A stretch of DNA of 64,000 bases from Actinoplanes solisilvae (GCF_003999975.1 NZ_RJAC01000016.1:1-64000), one strand, 5' to 3'. Positions 6,943 through 16,417 are shown, counted from the stretch's first letter. Notes: generated from the sequence alone by a model not told the origin. Numbers and translations: made by a program.

Positions 6943-9419
6943 CCAGGCTGGTCGGGCGGGAGGGGCCGCTGAACGCGATCGCGGCCGTGCTCGCCCGGGG
7001 CGGCTCGGTGCTGGTGCACGGTCCCCGGGGGGCCGGCCGGTCGGCGGTGCTGGCCGAGGCCGCCCGCCGCCGGGGCGGGAGGGTGCTGGTTGTGCGGGCG
7101 CTGCCGGGCGACGAGGCGCTGCCCGGCGCGGGTCTGCACCGCCTGCTGCGACCGGTGCAGCGGCACACCACCGCGCTGCCGCCCCCGGCGGCGGCAGCGT
7201 TCGCTCGACTCTTCGGTGAGGACCCGCCCTCGGCCGCCCCGGCCGAGCCGGCCGACGCGGTGCGGGCGCTGGCGCGGGTGCTGCCGGACTGCCTGTGGGT
7301 GGCCGACGACCTGGACCGGCTCGACGAGCTGTCCCGCAGCGTACTGGTCGGACTCGACGAGCTGCCGGTGCTGGCCGGGGCGACCACGGCGGCCGTGGCC
7401 CCGGAGATGACGGCCGTGCGGTTGAGCCCGTTGAGCCGAACCGACGCGGGACGGCTGGTGGCGGCCCTGCCGGAGGCGCGCGGGCATCCGGGTGCCCGGC
7501 TCGTGGTGGCCCAGTCGCGCGGCAACCCGCTCGCCCTGACCGAACTGGCCCGGCACCTCCCGCCGGCCAAGGACCTGCCGCCGACCGCCACCGAGCTGCC
7601 CGTGCCCGGTCGTCTGCGCCGCGCGCTTGCGCCGGGCGTCGACGGGCTCGACCCCGTGCGGCTGCGGGCCGCGCTCGTGGTCGCGTTCGCCGCCGAGACC
7701 CCGGGGCGGTCGACAGCGGCGGCGTTGGACGCGCTCGTGCCGGTAGGCGTATTCGACGAACTCGCGGCCGACGGGGTGCTGGGGACCGGGTGGCACTTCC
7801 CGCATCCGGTGGTGCGCGCGACGGTCATCGACCGGGCCGGGCCGGCCGACCGGAACGCGGCCCGGCTCGCCCTGGCCGCCCGCCTGCCGGTCGGCGACCC
7901 GGCCGGGGCCTGGCATCGGGCGCGGGCCGAAGCCGCGCCGGACGACGAGGCCGCGGCCCTGCTCGACCGGGCCGGGGATCGGTTGTCCATGACGGGGCGG
8001 GTGCGCGCGGCGGCGTACGCCCTGGGTCTGGCCTCGGCCCGCAGCAGCGATCTGACCGCCGCCCGTCGCCGCGCCGAACGGGCCGCGCACCACGCCCATC
8101 TGGCCGGGGAGGACGCGTGGAGTCTCGCGCTGTCGGCGGGACGGCGATCGGGCGAGGCACACCTGCTGACGACGCTGCGGGCGGCGTGGATGCGCGGCGA
8201 CGGACGATCCCGGGAGCGGGTGCGCGAGGCGCTGCGCGACGGCGGCGCGGGCGAGTCGGAGCTGCTCGAAGCCTGGGGCCGGGCGCTCGCCGACGACGTC
8301 GACGTGGACGGACGGGCGCGGCGGCTGCTCGAACAAGATGGGCAGCCCGAGGCGATGCCACCCGACGAGAGGGCGATCGCACTCGGGACGATCGCCCTCG
8401 CCCGCCACGAGACCGAGCACGCGGCCCGGCACCTGACCCGGGCTTGGCAGCTCGCCGCGCCGGGCGGTCCGCACCGGCCCCTCGCCCTGATCGCGCTGGC
8501 CTGGGTGCACTACGACAGCGCCCGATTCGATGCCGCAACAAAGGCCGCCGTACGGGCCCTCGCCGAACCCAGCCCGGCCCGGATCGCGGTCGACGTGCGC
8601 GCCGGAGCGCTGGCCCTGCACGCCTGCGTGGCGGCCCTGCGCGGCGAACCCGACCTGCGGGAGCGGCTGCGCGAGGCCCGCGGCGCCATCCAACCGGTCA
8701 GCCACGCCGTCTACGACGTGCGGCTGGGCCGGGCGCAGGGGCTGGCCGACGCGATCGCCGGCCTGCACGGGCTGGCCTTCCACCGGCTGCGCCACCAGTA
8801 CCCGCACGGCGTCCCGGCCCACCACCGCGTCTCCGACCTGGGGCTTGCCGACCTGGCCCAGGTCGCCGTCGTGCTGGACCGCCAGGACCAGGTCGCGCCG
8901 ATCGTCGCCGCCGCCGAACGCCGGGTGCGGGCGCTGGAATCGGCCCGGCTGACCGCCGTCTGGCACCGCGCCCGCGCCCTGCTGGCCACCGCCGAACCCG
9001 AGGCCGAGGAGCACTTCCGGCTGGCGCTGGACGACCCGGACGGCGCGCGGTGGCCGGTCGAGCGGGCGCTGACCCTGATGGACTACGCCCAGTGGCTGCG
9101 CCGGCGGCACCGCCCGTCCGAGTCGCGTCCGCTGCTGGCCGCCGCCCGCGACGTCTTCGCGGCGACCGGGATGACCCCGTGGGAGCAGCGCGCCGAGGCC
9201 GAGCTGGCCGCGGCCGCGCCCCCGCGCCGGCAAGCCGCCGGCCTCACCCCGCAACAGCGTGAGGTCGTACGCCTGGCCGCCCAGGGCTTGACCAACAAGC
9301 AGATCGCCGACCGTCTCGCGTTGTCCGACCGCACGGTCGGCACCCACCTCAGCCGGGCGTATCCGATCCTCGGCGTGGCTCGTCGCTCGCAGCTGCCGGC
9401 GGTGATCGACCGCCTGTGA
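6939..9419 (+). CDS. Second LuxR/ATPase regulator with a degenerate P-loop
   Basis: An 826-residue paralogue-like regulator that starts inside the stop codon of the preceding one. It has an N-terminal ATPase-like domain and a TPR-like middle. Its C-terminal LuxR helix-turn-helix reads TPQQREVVRLAAQGLTNKQI and then LSDRTVGTHLSRAY. The Walker A motif reads GPRGAGRS (28-35), with Arg34 where the invariant Lys should be, while the Walker B region (LWVADDLDRLDEL) looks intact. ATP hydrolysis may therefore be lost or weakened. It may pair with the upstream intact regulator as a hetero-oligomer, which is inference from overlap and similarity of design. Signal and targets are unknown. Confidence 0.78.
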   Translation: MTRLVGREGPLNAIAAVLARGGSVLVHGPRGAGRSAVLAEAARRRGGRVLVVRALPGDEALPGAGLHRLLRPVQRHTTALPPPAAAAFARLFGEDPPSAAPAEPADAVRALARVLPDCLWVADDLDRLDELSRSVLVGLDELPVLAGATTAAVAPEMTAVRLSPLSRTDAGRLVAALPEARGHPGARLVVAQSRGNPLALTELARHLPPAKDLPPTATELPVPGRLRRALAPGVDGLDPVRLRAALVVAFAAETPGRSTAAALDALVPVGVFDELAADGVLGTGWHFPHPVVRATVIDRAGPADRNAARLALAARLPVGDPAGAWHRARAEAAPDDEAAALLDRAGDRLSMTGRVRAAAYALGLASARSSDLTAARRRAERAAHHAHLAGEDAWSLALSAGRRSGEAHLLTTLRAAWMRGDGRSRERVREALRDGGAGESELLEAWGRALADDVDVDGRARRLLEQDGQPEAMPPDERAIALGTIALARHETEHAARHLTRAWQLAAPGGPHRPLALIALAWVHYDSARFDAATKAAVRALAEPSPARIAVDVRAGALALHACVAALRGEPDLRERLREARGAIQPVSHAVYDVRLGRAQGLADAIAGLHGLAFHRLRHQYPHGVPAHHRVSDLGLADLAQVAVVLDRQDQVAPIVAAAERRVRALESARLTAVWHRARALLATAEPEAEEHFRLALDDPDGARWPVERALTLMDYAQWLRRRHRPSESRPLLAAARDVFAATGMTPWEQRAEAELAAAAPPRRQAAGLTPQQREVVRLAAQGLTNKQIADRLALSDRTVGTHLSRAYPILGVARRSQLPAVIDRL

Positions 9420-9519
9420 GGTCGGCCGCCCGGCCGTGCAGTCGTTCGACGGACGACCGACCGTCGCGGTCCCCCTCACGATGGGTGAGCATTCGAAACC
9501 CGCAGGAGCAGGAGAAACA

Positions 9520-10233
9520 ATGACCGTGCAGCCGACCGTCGTCCTCGTCCACGGGGCGTTCGCCGACGCCGCCAGCTATGCCGACGTCACCGCCCTACTG
9601 CTCGACGAAGGCGTCAAGGTCGCCGTCCCGGCCGTGCCGAACCGCAGCCTGATCGGCGACGCCGCGTACATCTCGTCGGTGGTCCGGCAGATCGAAGGCC
9701 CGGTTCTGCTGGTCGGCCACTCGTACGGCGGTGCGGTCATCACCGTGGCCGGTGTCGAGGAGAACGTCGTCGGCCTGGTCTACCTGGCCGGATACGCGCT
9801 CGACGAGGGCGAGAGCCTGGCCGAGCTGCAGGGCGGATTCCCCGACTCCGACCTGGCCGCCGCGCTGGTCTACACGAAATACCCGATCCCGGGCGCCGAG
9901 GACGGCACCGACGTCTCGGTCGACGTCGAGAAGTTCCCGGCGATCTTCGCGGCCGGCGTCGACCCGGCCCGCGCCCGCGTCCTCGCGGTGTCGCAGCGCC
10001 CGCTGGCCGGTGCCGCGTTCGCCGAGAAGGCCCCGGTCGCCGCCTGGAAGACCAAGCCGGCCTGGGGCATCGTGTCGAGCTCGGACCACACGATCAACCC
10101 GGACGTCGAGCGCTTCGGCTACCAGCGGGCCGGCGTGAAGACGATCGAGGTCGACTCGTCGCACCTGGTCATGCTGGCCCACCCCAAGGAGGTCACGGCC
10201 CTGATCAAGGAGGCGCTGGCCGAGGTCGGCTGA
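9520..10233 (+). CDS. alpha/beta-fold hydrolase
   Basis: A 237-residue soluble alpha/beta hydrolase. The N-terminal strand and oxyanion region read VVLVHGAFADAASY, the nucleophile elbow is GHSYGG (serine), and the catalytic histidine is in SSHLVMLAHP near the C-terminus. An acidic residue in the SSSDHTINPD segment probably completes the triad. The pattern is that of the small esterase/haloperoxidase-like group with HGAF motifs, common in actinobacteria. The frame is open from 9436, but ATG 9520 is preceded by AGGAGCAGGAG and begins at a family-like N-terminus, so I use it. It stands alone between a regulator and an ESX-like pair. Substrate is unknown. Confidence 0.85.
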   Translation: MTVQPTVVLVHGAFADAASYADVTALLLDEGVKVAVPAVPNRSLIGDAAYISSVVRQIEGPVLLVGHSYGGAVITVAGVEENVVGLVYLAGYALDEGESLAELQGGFPDSDLAAALVYTKYPIPGAEDGTDVSVDVEKFPAIFAAGVDPARARVLAVSQRPLAGAAFAEKAPVAAWKTKPAWGIVSSSDHTINPDVERFGYQRAGVKTIEVDSSHLVMLAHPKEVTALIKEALAEVG

Positions 10234-10294
10234 ACCGCCTTCCCGACGCCGCCGTGTGGGATGCGCAGGCTCCTACGGACGGTGGGGTTGACCG

Positions 10295-10603
10295 ATGAAC
10301 GACAGGACCAGCATCGACGCGCCGGCAGTCCACGCGATCGGCGAGGCGGTGACCGGGGTGGCCGAGCGCCTGGCCGCCGTGACCGACCGCATCCCGGAAT
10401 GGAAGCGGGCCAGCCAGGGCGCGATCGAGGGGGCGATCACCTGCGACGTCGCCCTGGTGGACGCGGCCCGGCGCTGGGCGGGCACGCTCGACTCCCTGAC
10501 CGCGCTGATACGTGACCACGGCGGTGACCTGCGGGCGGCGGCGGCCGACTACACCGCGGCCGACTCGTCCGCGGCCGAGCGGATCCTGGGAGCGCGGCCG
10601 TGA
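10295..10603 (+). CDS. ESX/WXG100-like small protein, possible type VII secretion substrate
   Basis: A 102-residue all-helical protein without a signal peptide. Its size, helical hairpin character and C-terminal YTAAD (Tyr86 to Asp90), which fits the YxxxD type VII export signal, resemble EspC/DUF2580-type and WXG100-like proteins. It overlaps the next gene by GTGA, matching the usual pairing of a small ESX-like protein with a larger partner. GGTGGGG lies just upstream of the ATG. No secretion ATPase is encoded in the window, so export would depend on a system elsewhere. The call rests on size, motif and context rather than a diagnostic WxG. Confidence 0.55.
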   Translation: MNDRTSIDAPAVHAIGEAVTGVAERLAAVTDRIPEWKRASQGAIEGAITCDVALVDAARRWAGTLDSLTALIRDHGGDLRAAAADYTAADSSAAERILGARP

Positions 10604-11436
10604 CGATCACTCTCCAGGGATTGCTGGCGGCGGACACGGCACGACTGATCGAGATCTCCCGCGAATGGGATCGGCTGGCCGCGGCTCTCGACACCGCCGT
10701 CGAGGAGCTCGGACGAGAGACCCGCGACCTGCCGCACCACTGGCCCACCTCGGCGGACGCCCAGGACCGCGGGGCCGACCTGCGGGCTCAGCTCGGCACC
10801 GGGTACGGGCACTGCGCCGCCATCGCCACGGCCGTACGGGAGTTCGCGGGCGAGGTCGAGGACAACCGGCGGCTGCTGCACGGGCTGGTCGCCGAGGCCC
10901 GGGGCGTGGGCCTGTGGATCGACCTGGTCTCCGGGCTGATCACCGCGCCGATCGGGCTGGCCGTCGACGCGTACGCGCAGCAGATCGCCGAGATCGTGGC
11001 CCGCGTCAACGAGGCCGACCGGCGTACGGTCGAAGCTCTTGAACTGCACAAATACCGTGAGGAGCAGGTGCCGCCGACCGAACCGCCGGAATATCGCGAA
11101 AGGGGCGTGCTGGCCCTGGCCGCCGCGACCCCGGCCGAACGGGCATCCTGGTGGCGGGCGCAGCACCCGCTGAACCAAGAGCGGGCGATCCTGGAACAGC
11201 CCGAGATCGTCGGGGCGGCGGTGGGGCTGCCGGACAAGGATCGCGACATGGCCAACCGGCTCCTGCTGCGCCGGGCCAAGGAAGATCTGCGGGCTCACGA
11301 GGGTGACGGGATCTCCCAGGCTCAGCTCGCGATCATCCGGCGCCTGGCGGCCATCGACGACCTCGAACAGCGAGCCGGCGGGCGGCGGCTCGTCTCCTAC
11401 CGGCCGGGAGCCGAGCAGGACGCCGAGCTGAGGTAG
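10600..11436 (+). CDS. ESX-partner-like protein resembling a DUF1023 hydrolase N-terminus without the hydrolase
   Basis: A 278-residue protein co-translated with the small ESX-like gene. Residues 1-150 are helical and resemble the WXG-type N-terminal region of actinobacterial DUF1023 alpha/beta hydrolases. Residues 177-256 carry the linker that in those proteins directly precedes the catalytic domain: TPAERASWWRAQHP, then EIVGAAVGLPDKDRDMANR, then a helix to AAIDDL. Here the protein stops about 20 residues later (ending AEQDAELR), and no hydrolase domain or remnant follows before thrS. It may be a natural short form or the product of an old deletion. The family resemblance is from memory of the motif order and is less than certain. 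Confidence 0.55.
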   Translation: MTITLQGLLAADTARLIEISREWDRLAAALDTAVEELGRETRDLPHHWPTSADAQDRGADLRAQLGTGYGHCAAIATAVREFAGEVEDNRRLLHGLVAEARGVGLWIDLVSGLITAPIGLAVDAYAQQIAEIVARVNEADRRTVEALELHKYREEQVPPTEPPEYRERGVLALAAATPAERASWWRAQHPLNQERAILEQPEIVGAAVGLPDKDRDMANRLLLRRAKEDLRAHEGDGISQAQLAIIRRLAAIDDLEQRAGGRRLVSYRPGAEQDAELR

Positions 11437-11464
11437 AGGTGGTTCGCGGGAATTTCCGGGCGGA

Positions 11465-11470
11465 TAGCAT
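11465..11470 (+). promoter_or_regulatory. thrS: Candidate -10 box for thrS
   Basis: TAGCAT lies 41 nt before the thrS start, allowing a roughly 35-nt leader that carries the ribosome site GAAGGAG. No T-box or terminator structure is seen in the leader. Confidence 0.35.
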
Positions 11471-11511
11471 CGTCAAGGTTCAGGCGAGCTTTTCTGTAGA
11501 AGGAGATCACC

Positions 11512-13512
11512 GTGTCAGCAACCCGTACCCCCGCTGTGGCCGACCCACTAGTCGTCCCGGCCGGGACTACGGCCGCCGACGCGGTGGCCGCGGCCGGCCT
11601 GCCGACCTCGGGGCCCAAGGCGATCGTCGTCGTCCGAGACGCCTCCGGCCGGCTGCGCGACCTCGACTGGCGTCCCGAGCTCGAGACCGACGTCACCCCG
11701 GTCGCGATCGACGAGCCCGACGGCCTCAACGTGCTGCGCCACTCGGCCGCGCACGTGCTGGCCCAGGCCGTGCAGGACATCTTCCCCGAAGCCAAGCTCG
11801 GCATCGGCCCGCCGATCGAGAACGGCTTCTACTACGACTTCGACGTGCCGAAGCCGTTCCAGCCCGAAGACCTGCAGAAGCTCGAGAAGCGCATGCAGGA
11901 GATCATCAAGGCGGGGCAGACCTTCCGCCGCCGCGAGTACGCGTCGCTCGGCGAGGCCAAGGTCGAGCTGGCCGACGAGCCGTACAAGCTCGAGCTGGTC
12001 GACCTCAAGGGCGACGTCGACGCGAACGAGGTCATGGAGGTCGGCCACGGCGAGCTGACCCACTACGACAACCTCGACAAAGAGGGCAAGCGGGTCTGGG
12101 GCGACCTGTGCCGCGGCCCCCACGTGCCGACGACCCGGTTCATCCCGGCGTTCAAGCTGATGCGCTCGGCCGCGGCCTACTGGCGCGGGTCCGAGAAGAA
12201 CCCGCAGCTCCAGCGCATCTACGGCACCGCGTGGCCGTCGCGCGACGACCTCAAGGCCTACCTGAACCGGCTGGCCGAGGCCGAGCGCCGCGACCACCGC
12301 AAGCTCGGCACCGAGCTCGACCTGTTCTCGTTCCCCGACGAGATCGGCTCCGGCCTGGTCGTCTTCCACCCCAAGGGCGGCATCATCAAGCGCGAGATGG
12401 AGGACTACGTCCGCGCCCGCCACATCGAGGAAGGCTTCCAGTACGTCAGCTCGCCCCACATCACCAAGGAGGGGCTGTTCCACACCTCCGGGCACCTGCC
12501 GTACTACAAGGACACGATGTTCCCGCCCATGGAGCTGGAGGGCGCGGACTACTACCTCAAGGCGATGAACTGCCCGATGCACAACCTGATCTTCAGGTCG
12601 CGCGGGCGGTCCTACCGTGAGCTGCCGCTGCGCTTCTTCGAGTTCGGCACGGTCTACCGTTACGAGAAGTCGGGCGTGGTGCACGGGCTGACCCGCGTAC
12701 GCGGTCTGACCCAGGACGACTCCCACTCGTACGTGACGGCCGAGCAGGCCCCGGGCGAGATCAAGCACCTGCTGAACTTCGTCCGCTCACTGCTCGACGA
12801 CTTCGGTCTCGACGACTACTACCTCGAGCTGTCCACCCGCGACCCGAAGAGCGACAAATTCATCGGTACGGACGAGCAGTGGGCCGTGGCGACCAAGGTC
12901 CTCTCGGACGTGGCCGCCGAAAGTGGGCTCGACCTGGTGCTCGACCCGGGTGGCGCGGCGTTCTACGGGCCGAAGATCAGCGTGCAGGCCAAGGACGCGA
13001 TCGGGCGCACCTGGCAGATGTCGACCATTCAGTACGACTTCAACCAGCCGGCCCGCTTCGGCCTCGAGTTCCAGGCGGCCGACGGCACCCGCCAAGAGCC
13101 CGTGATGATCCACTCGGCCAAGTTCGGGTCGATCGAGCGGTTCTTCGGGGTGCTGGTCGAGCACTACGCGGGGGCGTTCCCGGCGTGGCTGGCGCCGGTC
13201 CAGGTGGTGGGCATCCCGATCCGCGACGATCACGCCGACTACCTGACCTCGTTCGTGGCGAAGCTGAAGGCGGCGGGGATCCGGGCCGAGGTCGACTACT
13301 CCGACGACCGCATGCAGAAGAAGATCCGTACGGCGCAGCAGCAGAAGATCCCGTTCATGGCGATCGCCGGCGACGACGACGTGGCCGCGGGGACCGTGTC
13401 CTTCCGCTACCGCGACGGCTCCCAGCGCAATGGCGTCCCGATCGACGAGGCCGTCGCCCACGTCGCCGAGGTCGTGCGCTCCCGCACCAACGTCGGGCCG
13501 TCCGCCGGCTGA
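11512..13512 (+). CDS. thrS: Threonyl-tRNA synthetase
   Basis: A 666-residue class II aminoacyl-tRNA synthetase that charges tRNA-Thr. A TGS-like domain occupies about residues 10-70. The editing domain follows, starting with the HSAAHVLAQAV histidine block. The catalytic core then shows the zinc-ligand segment KAMNCPMHN, motif 2 (FFEFGTVYRYEKSG) and the late VMIHSAKFGSIERFFG block. The C-terminal anticodon-binding domain ends near RSRTNVGPSAG. Length and domain order are normal for the bacterial enzyme. The GTG start is preceded by GAAGGAG at good spacing. A strong terminator follows the stop codon, so it appears to be a single-gene transcript. Confidence 0.97.
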   Translation: MSATRTPAVADPLVVPAGTTAADAVAAAGLPTSGPKAIVVVRDASGRLRDLDWRPELETDVTPVAIDEPDGLNVLRHSAAHVLAQAVQDIFPEAKLGIGPPIENGFYYDFDVPKPFQPEDLQKLEKRMQEIIKAGQTFRRREYASLGEAKVELADEPYKLELVDLKGDVDANEVMEVGHGELTHYDNLDKEGKRVWGDLCRGPHVPTTRFIPAFKLMRSAAAYWRGSEKNPQLQRIYGTAWPSRDDLKAYLNRLAEAERRDHRKLGTELDLFSFPDEIGSGLVVFHPKGGIIKREMEDYVRARHIEEGFQYVSSPHITKEGLFHTSGHLPYYKDTMFPPMELEGADYYLKAMNCPMHNLIFRSRGRSYRELPLRFFEFGTVYRYEKSGVVHGLTRVRGLTQDDSHSYVTAEQAPGEIKHLLNFVRSLLDDFGLDDYYLELSTRDPKSDKFIGTDEQWAVATKVLSDVAAESGLDLVLDPGGAAFYGPKISVQAKDAIGRTWQMSTIQYDFNQPARFGLEFQAADGTRQEPVMIHSAKFGSIERFFGVLVEHYAGAFPAWLAPVQVVGIPIRDDHADYLTSFVAKLKAAGIRAEVDYSDDRMQKKIRTAQQQKIPFMAIAGDDDVAAGTVSFRYRDGSQRNGVPIDEAVAHVAEVVRSRTNVGPSAG

Positions 13513-13524
13513 TTCACCTCTTGA

Positions 13525-13562
13525 CGGCCGGGACCGGAGTTGCTTCGGTCCCGGCCGTTTTT
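13525..13562 (+). terminator. Rho-independent terminator of thrS
   Basis: The 12-bp arms CGGCCGGGACCG (13525-13536) and CGGTCCCGGCCG (13546-13557) pair perfectly around a 9-nt loop, and TTTTT follows at 13558-13562. Confidence 0.9.
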
Positions 13563-13624
13563 GGTGGCTCGCCCCGCGCTGGGACGGCCTTGCCGGGTCG
13601 TCGGGGGTTGCGGGTGTGGCGGGA

Positions 13625-16333
13625 TCAGTGGGTGGTTACCCAGGTGGCTATCTGGGCTCGGCGGGAGACGCCCAGCTTGGTGCGGATGTGTTCCACGTGG
13701 GCGGCGGCGGTCTTGGGGGCGATGGTCAGGGCGACCGCTATCTCTCGGTTGGTCAGGCCGGCCGCGACCAGGCGGGCCACCTCGAACTCGCGAGAGGACA
13801 GCAGGGTCGCGGGGGTGAACGGCGACGGCGTCATCTCCACGCCGACTGAGGCGTAGGCCCGCGCGGCTGCGGCCCGCAGGGCGGCGGCGTCAGCCGGGCG
13901 GCGAGAACGGGTGGCGCAGCGGGCCTGGTCGAGCAGGACGGCTGTGCCCTCCCAGAAGCGGCGGCGGGCGGACCAGAAGGCGGCGGCCGCGGCCAGCGAG
14001 GTACGGGCCTTGCCGGTCTGGCCCTCGTGCAGGTGGATCAGGCCCTCGGCGTGGTCGAGGGCGCCCAGCGTGCCGGGGATCGATCGCGCTCGCAGCAGTG
14101 CCGTCGTGCGGGTCAGCCAGGCGCGGGCGGCCGTGGGATTCGAGTCGGCCAGGTGGGCGCGGGTGCCGGTCACTACGTACGGGAAGAGGTAGGCGGCGTC
14201 GCGTACTGCGGCTGAGGCGGTGTAGCCCTGCTCGCAAAGGGCTATGGCCTCGGGTGCGTCGCCTCGGGCCAGGGCTGCCTCGGCCAGGCCCCACAGGGCG
14301 GGGGAGAGGCGCTGGAGTTCGCGCATGCTGCCGCCCAGCTGTTCGGCTCGGCGCAGGTGGTCGGTGGCCTCGTCCAGGGCGTTGCGGCCCAGGGCCAGGT
14401 AGCCAAGCACGTGGTGGGCGGTTATCTCGGTGGTTATGCCGTGGCCGTCGGCCAGGGCCTGGCGGGCGAGGGCGGTGGCGGCCGGCCAGTCGCCGGTGGC
14501 CCAGCGGACGTGGGCCAGGTGGGCGGCCATGTAGTGGCGGTCGTTGAACAGTTCGGTGCGCTCGGCGTAGGCGATGCCTTCGGTCAGGGTCGAGGTCGCG
14601 GTGTCGTACTCGACCAGGACTGACATGGACGTGCCCAGCATGCGATAGGAGCGGGCGGCCTGGGCCTCGAAGCGTAGTTTCAGGGCGCGGTTGATCGCGT
14701 CGCGTAGCAGGCGGGTGCCCTCGTCGGGGCGGCCGGCGAAGAGAAGCACGGAGCCTACGGTGGCGTCTATGTGGCAGCGTGCGCGGTCCTCGACCGCCAG
14801 TGCGCGGGCCTGTTCGCCGCTGGCCAGGGCTTCGTCGAGGCGACGGTCCAGCATGTACGCGGCGGCCAGTTCGGCGTGGATCTCGGCGCGGGTCTCGGGG
14901 CGGTCGGCGGCCAGCGGAAGGGCGGCGCGCAGGGCCTCTGTGCGGGTGTCGAGGTCGGCCCCTAACAGGTGTCGTACGGCCACCCAGTCGGGCACCAAGG
15001 CCGCGGCACCGGCTTTGTCGCCCAGTTCCATGCGTACGTCGTACGCCTCGGCGTAGCAGGCGGCGGCCTCGTCGTTCTCGTCGATCGCCAGCAGCTCGCA
15101 GGCGAGGGCGGACAGCAAGCCGGCCCAGTCGGAGCGCGGCAGACGGGCCGGGAAGGTGCGGCGTGCGCGGCGGTAGAGCTCGGCGGCCTCGCGGTGGGCG
15201 GAGAGGGCGGAGGCCTCGCGGGCGGCGGCGCGGGCGTGGCGGAAGGCCTCGTCGGGGAGGGCGGCGCGTTCGTAGTGGTCGCTGGCGAGGGCATCGGGGA
15301 AGCCCGCGGCGGCGGCTCGGGCGTGCAGGTCGCGGCGGCGGTGCGGGGTGATGTCGGCGTAGAGGGCGTCGCGGATCAGGGCGTGGCGGAAGTCGTAGCC
15401 GGAGCGGTCGGCGCCGGCACGTACGAAGAACTGTTCGGTGAGTTCGCGCAGGGCTTCGTCGACGGCGGTGGGGGTGTCGCCGGTCAGCGCGGTGAGCAGG
15501 TCGAGGTCGAACGAGCGGCCCAGTACGGCGGCCACCTCGGCCAGGCGGCGGGTGGACGGGGTCAGGTGGGCGGCGCGGACCAGCACGGCGTCGGCGAGGG
15601 TGTCGGGGACCTGTTCGGAGGCGGCCAGGAACTCCTCCACGTGCAGCGGGATGCCGTCGCTGCGCTCGTGCAGGGCGGCCGCCGCGGAGGTGGGCAGGCC
15701 CGAACCGGTGATCGCGGCGGCCATCGCCGAGGTCTCATCGGGATGCAGACGGCGCAGCCGCACCTCTTCGGCCAGGCGCTGGGTGAGCAGGCGGGTGCGC
15801 CACACGCGCATCGGGACGCGCGGGTAGAGCTCGTCGCTGCGGTAGGTGCCGACGACCAGCAGCCGGCCGGACTTCGCGTGGCGGGCGAGGCGGGCCAGCA
15901 CGTCGAGGGTGAGGTCGTCGGCCCAATGCAGGTCTTCGAGCGTGATCAGCAGCGGGTCGGCGGCGCCGGCGATCAGCTCGGCGAGGTCGGCGACGAGGAG
16001 GCGGCGCCGGCGGGCCGGGTCGCCGTCGGCGAGTTCGCGCAGGCGGCGGCCGAGCCGTTCGCCCGGCGCGGCCGTGGTGGGGTCGCGTCGCAGCTCGGCG
16101 CCCAGGTCGGCCAGGGGGCCGCCGGCCAGCTCGGTGTCGCCGGGGGAGGCGCCCGCGCCGGCCACGGTGAAGCCGGCCGCGCGGGCGCGGCCGATGATCT
16201 CGCCGAGCAGCCGGGTCTTGCCGATCCCCGCCTCGCCGGCGAGGAACAGCAGCTCTCCGGTGGCCTCGGCGAGCCGGCGCTCGGCCAGGGCGATCAGGTC
16301 GTCCCGGCCGACGAGAACGGGACTGGCCACCAC
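13625..16333 (-). CDS. LuxR-family ATPase regulator (third LAL-type protein)
   Basis: A 902-residue large LuxR regulator. The canonical P-loop GEAGIGKT lies near residue 33, with Walker B in a PLLITLEDLHWADD segment. A TPR-like helical middle follows. The C-terminal helix-turn-helix reads LSSREFEVARLVAAGLTNRE and then IAPKTAAAHVEHIRTKLGVS. The domain order matches MalT/LAL proteins. The start is one of two adjacent GTG codons at 16333 and 16330, with TAAAGT 7 nt upstream, consistent with a leaderless message. It is divergent from the small DUF4242 gene, and an inverted repeat with GGTCAG/CTGACC arms lies between them, so it may control that gene and itself (inference). Confidence 0.85.
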   Translation of the reverse strand: MVASPVLVGRDDLIALAERRLAEATGELLFLAGEAGIGKTRLLGEIIGRARAAGFTVAGAGASPGDTELAGGPLADLGAELRRDPTTAAPGERLGRRLRELADGDPARRRRLLVADLAELIAGAADPLLITLEDLHWADDLTLDVLARLARHAKSGRLLVVGTYRSDELYPRVPMRVWRTRLLTQRLAEEVRLRRLHPDETSAMAAAITGSGLPTSAAAALHERSDGIPLHVEEFLAASEQVPDTLADAVLVRAAHLTPSTRRLAEVAAVLGRSFDLDLLTALTGDTPTAVDEALRELTEQFFVRAGADRSGYDFRHALIRDALYADITPHRRRDLHARAAAAGFPDALASDHYERAALPDEAFRHARAAAREASALSAHREAAELYRRARRTFPARLPRSDWAGLLSALACELLAIDENDEAAACYAEAYDVRMELGDKAGAAALVPDWVAVRHLLGADLDTRTEALRAALPLAADRPETRAEIHAELAAAYMLDRRLDEALASGEQARALAVEDRARCHIDATVGSVLLFAGRPDEGTRLLRDAINRALKLRFEAQAARSYRMLGTSMSVLVEYDTATSTLTEGIAYAERTELFNDRHYMAAHLAHVRWATGDWPAATALARQALADGHGITTEITAHHVLGYLALGRNALDEATDHLRRAEQLGGSMRELQRLSPALWGLAEAALARGDAPEAIALCEQGYTASAAVRDAAYLFPYVVTGTRAHLADSNPTAARAWLTRTTALLRARSIPGTLGALDHAEGLIHLHEGQTGKARTSLAAAAAFWSARRRFWEGTAVLLDQARCATRSRRPADAAALRAAAARAYASVGVEMTPSPFTPATLLSSREFEVARLVAAGLTNREIAVALTIAPKTAAAHVEHIRTKLGVSRRAQIATWVTTH

Positions 16334-16340
16334 GCTCGCG

Positions 16341-16381
16341 ACTTTAGGTCAGGCGACCGCGCCTTGATAGGTGCTCTGACC
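16341..16381. promoter_or_regulatory. Divergent promoter with -10 box and inverted repeat
   Basis: On the minus strand TAAAGT (16341-16346) sits 7 nt before the LuxR gene start. Perfect 6-bp arms GGTCAG (16347-16352) and CTGACC (16376-16381) flank a 23-nt spacer between the two divergent genes, so they could form an operator. Confidence 0.4.
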
Positions 16382-16417
16382 GATGTCCGACCGACTCTGC
16401 CCGAGGAATCTGAACGC

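Noticed and set aside
6861..9479. 872-codon open frame on the minus strand
   Set aside because: It is antisense to the second LuxR gene; composition and lack of motifs mark it as a shadow.
14969..16417. 483-codon upstream extension of the DUF4242 protein
   Set aside because: It is antisense to the third LuxR gene; the known family length is about 82 residues.
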